A stretch of DNA of 18,652 nt from positions 1 to 18,652 of the forward strand of contig CAZULC010000023.1 of the NCBI GenBank assembly GCA_964621165.1. The letters are read 5' to 3'. Source of the stretch: UMGS1696 sp964621165 (lineage in GTDB: Bacteria; Bacillota; Clostridia; Oscillospirales; CAG-272). Below the pieces are notes generated by a model that worked only from the letters and a program-made list of their open reading frames with translations, did not search any database and was not told the DNA's origin. Position numbers and translations under genes: made by a program. Below, piece after piece: positions 15,418 through 18,652 of the stretch (the first letter of the stretch is position 1; each line of letters opens with the position of its first letter).

Positions 15418-15449
15418 TTATTTTAATCCTTGCTTTTGATGTTTTTTAA

Positions 15450-15465
15450 GTTAGCTTCCGCTAAC
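15450..15465 (-). promoter_or_regulatory. GTTAGC-N4-GCTAAC inverted repeat at the regulator's start
   Basis: GTTAGC-GGAA-GCTAAC on the minus strand covers roughly +2 to +17 of the predicted transcript of the AraC-type gene. A protein bound here would block initiation. The arms are identical to those at 14333-14348 and the centre differs. Confidence 0.65.
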
Positions 15466-15473
15466 CATATATC

Positions 15474-15502
15474 AGTATACTATATTATTTCAGAAAAATC
15501 AA
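15474..15502 (-). promoter_or_regulatory. promoter of the AraC-type regulator gene
   Basis: TTGATT (15502-15497) and TATACT (15479-15474) have a 17-bp spacer on the minus strand. The -10 box is identical to that of the Fe-protein promoter. Between 15503 and 15606 I see only A/T-rich sequence without clear genes. Confidence 0.7.
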
Positions 15503-15606
15503 GCGGAATCAGCATTTTTTTCATGATGAATTTCAGCATATGCGAGGGACTCTGCGATTTATTTTCGTTATAATTTTTATTTTTTCGGCTGAGCGGCAGG
15601 ATGCAT

Positions 15607-15640
15607 GAAAAAAACCGTCACAGTCAGACGCGGCGGTTTT
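15607..15640 (-). terminator. terminator after the decayed PqqD/peptidase/nucleotidyltransferase cluster
   Basis: On the minus strand AAAACCG (15640-15634) pairs with CGGTTTT (15617-15611), with a partly pairing GTC/GAC interior, and runs into seven T. It lies 12 bp past the last stop codon of the cluster. Confidence 0.65.
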
Positions 15641-15651
15641 ATTATTCTTTT

Positions 15652-16816
15652 CTACTTTGCCTTACGCACGTTTTTCAGTTCGTTCCACATCTTTTTCCTT
15701 TTCAGAAGCAAGGCGCGGACTGCTCTGTAAACTACATAAAACGGAATCGCACATTCGTGCTTATAACAGAACGTTGAATTTCCACGGAACCATGCCATGT
15801 CGGGAAAGATTCTTCGCAGAACATAGTTCACTTTTGTCCGGCTTCGTATTGAGTCTTCGTCTTTCTGCATCATATGAAGCTGGATTTCGACTCTTTGTCC
15901 AGCGTTTCCGTAGGTTCCTGAGCCGATTATGTAATTGAGAAAACTTCTCTGCTCGTCAGTCAGCTACTCAAATGAGTCCATGTCAGGGGTGGAAAAGAGT
16001 ATGAACGCCAGTTCTCTTGACATTTGTTCAAACTCAGTCAGCTCAAGCTTCTCAAGCTTCGGCTTTATGTAGTCCCAGTCGAGAGATTTGCTTTTTGCGT
16101 TGTTGTACACATAGAAGTCCATGAGAGTTCGAATTCCCGCGCCTGCGGCTTTGTGGTGCTTGCGGACGTGTACTGTTATGTAAACGCAAAAATTCTCTTC
16201 GCGGAACCTCAGCCGGCAGCCTTCATCCTGTACAAGCCGCTGTTTTACATCTTTGTAGTATTCATACCAAATATGATAGTGGCATTCGCCGAAAAGTGCG
16301 CGGTGCAGCTCAAAATTATCGATCGGCGCCTTATAATATGAGTCATGAACCGCCGAGACCGAACTTTTACGCTCATACCCCCGCTTTTCCATAAATGCCT
16401 GCATTTTTTCCTGACCGTCCGGATTCACAAGAATATCATAATCTGACATATGCCGCATGCCGCATCTCGGATACAGTTCCTTGATCAGCATTCCCTTAAG
16501 CGGTATATACCATATTCCCTGCGACTCCATGTAATCCGTGGTTTTTTTGCATTCTTCGTCCATGAGAATGATTTTCGCATGGATTTATTTTTTTCGTCAG
16601 TCCACTTCTTCGCGAGAGCCGGATCCATTTTTGATAAGGCGTTTGTGATTCAAGAGCCATGCAGGCAGTGGATGTCATCGAATGCTTTTTGGCAAGCCGG
16701 TACAGGAACGCCCAATCGCAGTTTTCAAGCAGACTTTCGTCCGTTTTTTGATTGTGCAGTGCGCAGGACGACAGGTATACAAGCTCCTGTGCGGTTTTTA
16801 TTTGGTCTTCATTCAT
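15652..16816 (-). pseudogene. nucleotidyltransferase-family protein pseudogene
   Basis: The gene encodes an uncharacterised nucleotidyltransferase of the kind found in peptide natural-product loci (NTP_transf_5-like). The key region is YIPLKGMLIKELYP, then RHMSDYDILVNPD with the metal-binding Asp pair. It starts with ATG at 16816 behind GAAGGGAAA, 12 bp after the repaired end of the peptidase-like gene. Three lesions are visible: a frameshift in an A run near 16630-16640 (between LESQTPYQ and MDPALAKKWTDEKNKS), a second in an A run near 16570-16580, and an in-frame TAG at 15964-15966 after MDSFE. After that TAG, reading continues in the same frame with LTDEQRSFLNYIIGSGTYG to a basic C-terminus at 15652. 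Without the lesions it would have about 388 residues. Confidence 0.75.
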
Positions 16817-16828
16817 GGCGTTTTCCCT

Positions 16829-17258
16829 TCAATTTTTTGTTCCGCGGCGGATCAACGCTTTTGCCTTTAGTACTGCCATACACGGATAGTACAGCGCACA
16901 CCATATTCTGACGTACAGGCGGTATCCCGGGTCGGTCACTGAATATGTCTTGCCGTCCCGTACAAATCCAGTCAGAACCCCGATTATCTGGCTCGGTTAT
17001 ACCAAATTCCAGATTGTACCGATTGTCCCCGCAGATTACGTAGTCGTTTTCCCTGACCTTCACAATACAGTGCAGGACATACTGACCGCTGTCACGTTTG
17101 TAGAATGGTACGTCGTACTTTTTCAGTCTTCCGGCAGGGCGTTCTATTATCAAAAGATCCCGTCGTTCACGCAGCAGCGGCTTCATACTGTCGCCTACAT
17201 TTGTGTAGAACAGTTTACCGTGCCTTTCAAGCTCCTCTTCAAAGGTGGATTTATTCAT
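16829..17258 (-). pseudogene. S24/S26-type peptidase-like protein, frameshifted
   Basis: This soluble protein resembles signal-peptidase/LexA-type serine peptidases but has no N-terminal membrane anchor. GDSMKPLLRERRD carries the expected catalytic Ser, QYVLHCIVKV the His region (usually HRI, here HCI), and ICGDNRYN is the conserved GDNR box. After GITE one extra base, near 16988-16994, shifts the frame. The native C-terminus in the other frame reads QIIGVLTGFVRDGKTYSV to LKAKALIRRGTKN, ending at 16829. Without repair the frame ends with a foreign tail at 16809. ATG at 17258 overlaps the end of the PqqD-like gene by 8 bp (ATGAATAA), implying coupled translation in the original operon. The one frameshift and the Arg-to-Cys change suggest it is newly dead. 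Confidence 0.75.
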
Positions 17259-17510
17259 CAAGCGCACCGATTGAGCGAAGTTTTGCGAGGATTTTTTCCA
17301 CGTCCGCCGAGATTACTTCCCGCGGTGCGTCGTTTTTTTCACCATGGCGTCCACTATTGCTTCACTGGTGGTTTCCTATTTCAGGCAGTCCACTATGAAA
17401 GCGGCTGTTTTGTTTGAGCGGATGATTCCGGAGAATTTTGCGTCTCCGACTGCTACCATTACATGCTCTCCGTCGGTTTGTTTGATTATGAATCCTTCTT
17501 TCAGCTTCAT
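17251..17510 (-). pseudogene. PqqD-like (RiPP recognition element) protein, broken
   Basis: This was a small protein of about 86 residues that resembles PqqD/RRE domains, which bind leader peptides of ribosomally made natural products. It starts MKLKEGFIIKQTDGEHVMVA with GGAGG 12 nt upstream of ATG at 17510. TAG at 17376-17378 interrupts after AAFIVDCLK. ETTSEAIVDAMVKK follows in frame. An A-run slip (17333-17339) leads to NDAPREVISADVEKILAKL and RSIGALDE, ending at 17251. The sequence order and size fit the family. The gene lies between the HPr-kinase-like and peptidase-like pseudogenes, as in RiPP-type loci of gut Firmicutes. Confidence 0.65.
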
Positions 17511-17604
17511 TTCAAGTCCTCCATTGCCGTCTTGCGGCTTACAAGTTGTAGTGAAAGAATTCCCACTCGGCAGCGCGCCGATATTGTTGGGTTGTTTTTC
17601 AGGG

Positions 17605-17622
17605 AATTTTTACGTAAAAATT
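17605..17622. repeat. 18-bp perfect palindrome
   Basis: AATTTTTACGTAAAAATT is a perfect palindrome 13 bp downstream of the HPr-kinase-like stop codon. A wider inverted pair (GGGAATT/AATTCCC) spans it and the following 50 bp. It could be a binding site or a weak transcription end; there is no GC-rich stem. Confidence 0.45.
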
Positions 17623-17634
17623 ATTCAATGCAGA

Positions 17635-18378
17635 TTACGTTTTCTTTTCTGACATTGCTCTGTATACTGTATCGGCGGCTTCACGCTCCATGTTGCACTG
17701 CATGCGGTACAGCGGCACCGAATCCCCGAGTCTGTCTACCAGCTCAAGCGTTTTCAGCATGCCGGCGGTGTTTTATGGCCTGTATGCCTGCTGAACAAGC
17801 ATGGGATAAGCCTCTCTTTTGGTTATTTTTGTTATTTTGTTTTCCTTGCCGCGTTCGAGGATGCAGACTGTTTTGAGGAGGACGGCTGTATTGCTGCTCA
17901 GGCGGTGTTTTCCGTCCTATGGAGTACCGTAGGATATTACCTTGTCGTTTTCAATCCGAAGCAGGGGTTTGTCGTCGTTTACCATAACCGCGCGTGAAGT
18001 GAAGACTTCCCTCCAGAGTCTTGTGTGGGTGCTTTTGCCCGTACCGGATTTCGCGGTGAACATATATTCCTCTCCGTCGACAGCGACAACCGAGCCGTGA
18101 AGCAGGAGTATTTTGTCATTGAGAAGTGTTTCCGCGATTTTACGGTAAACCGAAAGTGACTCAAGATAACCGTCGTGGAAAGTGTGCGGCGTGCGTCCCT
18201 CCACTTCATCTTCGTGGGCGGACTTTTCGGCTTCGTCGGCGATATCTTCGGGTGTTGTTATCAACTCGAACTCAGGCACAGCGTCAGTGAGGTAGCCGCG
18301 GCAGAGTGCAAGTGTATACAGGTGTATTGTGGTCACGGCGATAATATGCCCCGCCAGATTTACAGTGAAGTTTGGCAT
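17635..18378 (-). pseudogene. HPr-kinase-like protein with two nonsense codons
   Basis: The protein resembles the HPr-kinase/phosphorylase-like ATPases found in lasso-peptide and PqqD-associated loci. The P-loop is AKSGTGKSTHTRLW, preceded by LLLHGSVVAVDGEEYMF and followed by AVMVNDDKPLLRI, all in the order usual for this group. TAG at 17917-17919 stands where Trp would be expected (YGTP-stop-DGKHRLSSN), and TAA at 17773-17775 follows QQAYRP. Reading continues in frame to TAA at 17635. GAGGAG precedes the ATG at 18378. Without the stops it would be about 247 residues. It opens the decayed cluster in this window. Confidence 0.75.
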
Positions 18379-18401
18379 GGTTTCTCCTCAATATGCACAG
18401 C

Positions 18402-18428
18402 CCGCAGACAGTGTGGATCCATCTGCGG
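18402..18428 (-). promoter_or_regulatory. hairpin upstream of the HPr-kinase-like gene
   Basis: CCGCAGA and TCTGCGG form a 7-bp stem with a 13-nt loop on the minus strand, between the end of the right-edge frame and the ATG at 18378. No T run follows, so it is more likely a leader or processing structure than a terminator. Confidence 0.35.
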
Positions 18429-18441
18429 ACGTTCGTCGAGG

Positions 18442-18652
18442 TTAGATTATTTGGGTGGGGTTAGAAAATTTCCTCAAACGCATTTTTTGCGCCATCATCA
18501 ATACCACTTTTGGTGATGTATTATATTCAGAATTATCAACTGTAAGTTCAGTATTTTCAACGTAATACTGTTCATATGATGCGACAAGTCCGGAATTAAT
18601 TATTTTAACGTGAGTTCGACGAAAAATAAAAGGAAAACCCTCGCAAAGTATG
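18442..18652 (-). CDS. partial reading frame entering from the right edge
   Basis: A frame on the minus strand is open from the window edge to TAA at 18442-18444 (70 codons). Its visible part includes RRTHVKIINSGLVASYEQYY, then VENTELTVDNSEYNTSP, and ends RKFSNPTQII. I do not recognise it. It lies just upstream of the HPr-kinase-like pseudogene and on the same strand, so it may be the end of another gene of that cluster, but no start or domain is seen and it may be chance. Confidence 0.25.
   Translation of the reverse strand, partial: ILCEGFPFIFRRTHVKIINSGLVASYEQYYVENTELTVDNSEYNTSPKVVLMMAQKMRLRKFSNPTQII

Noticed and set aside
580..17919. In-frame TAG codons recur in several broken genes (580-582, 2497-2499, 15964-15966, 17376-17378, 17917-17919), which might hint at TAG recoding.
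   Set aside because: The same genes also carry TAA codons or frameshifts, and TAG serves as the normal stop of the intact Fe-protein gene (13561-13563), right before a separate lipoprotein gene with its own ribosome binding site and signal peptide. Decay explains it better.

Overview
The window looks like chromosome of an anaerobic, gut-type member of the Bacillota (Clostridia, probably Ruminococcus/Oscillospiraceae-like). The grounds are AGGAGG-type ribosome binding sites, TTGACA/TATAAT promoters with 17-bp spacers, a Firmicutes-type lipoprotein signal, MarR-controlled heterodimeric ABC exporters and a nitrogenase-like Fe protein. The taxonomic placement is inference.

Layout. (1) 1-3000 is a graveyard. 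It holds an internally deleted IS30-family relic that still has both terminal inverted repeats (60-975), a HEAT-repeat pseudogene with a lost start codon and frameshifts (about 1104-1721, +), a small ORF of unknown function (1948-1667, -), and a decayed gene of unknown function that keeps a near-consensus promoter (2930-2009, -). (2) 7930-3030 (-) is an intact operon: a MarR regulator with a His/Cys-rich tail, two half-transporter ABC exporters with the degenerate/canonical site split of heterodimers, and a Cys4 plus His/Asp/Glu-repeat protein. It has a promoter bracketed by two GGTACC palindromes and ends at a terminator. (3) 15502-8032 (-) is the main attraction: an AraC-family regulator, then a nitrogenase-like Fe protein (NifH-like), a lipoprotein iron-complex-type binding protein, a FecCD permease, its ATPase, and two nitrogenase component-1-like subunits, ending at a strong terminator. 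No nifB/E/N-type cofactor genes are present in the window. The two component-1 proteins are asymmetric: one keeps the three cluster-type cysteines and the other has none of them. This points to a nitrogenase-like reductase acting on something brought in by the dedicated ABC importer, not to N2 fixation. (4) 18652-15607 (-) is a second graveyard: HPr-kinase-like, PqqD-like, S24/S26-peptidase-like and nucleotidyltransferase genes, each broken by nonsense codons and/or frameshifts. The set recalls accessory genes of peptide natural-product (RiPP, lasso-like) loci.

How the genes work together. The regulator gene and the Fe-protein gene each have a TTGATN-17-TATACT promoter and share the inverted repeat GTTAGC-N4-GCTAAC just downstream. 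The Fe-protein promoter also has a direct repeat phased at about 20-22 bp abutting its -35 box. I infer one regulon in which uptake (binding protein, permease, ATPase) feeds an ATP-driven, Fe-S-dependent two-component reductase (Fe protein plus heteromeric component 1). The substrate is unknown; a metal chelate, tetrapyrrole or siderophore-like molecule is plausible. The neighbouring exporter operon may be linked to metal or metal-ligand stress through its His-rich proteins.
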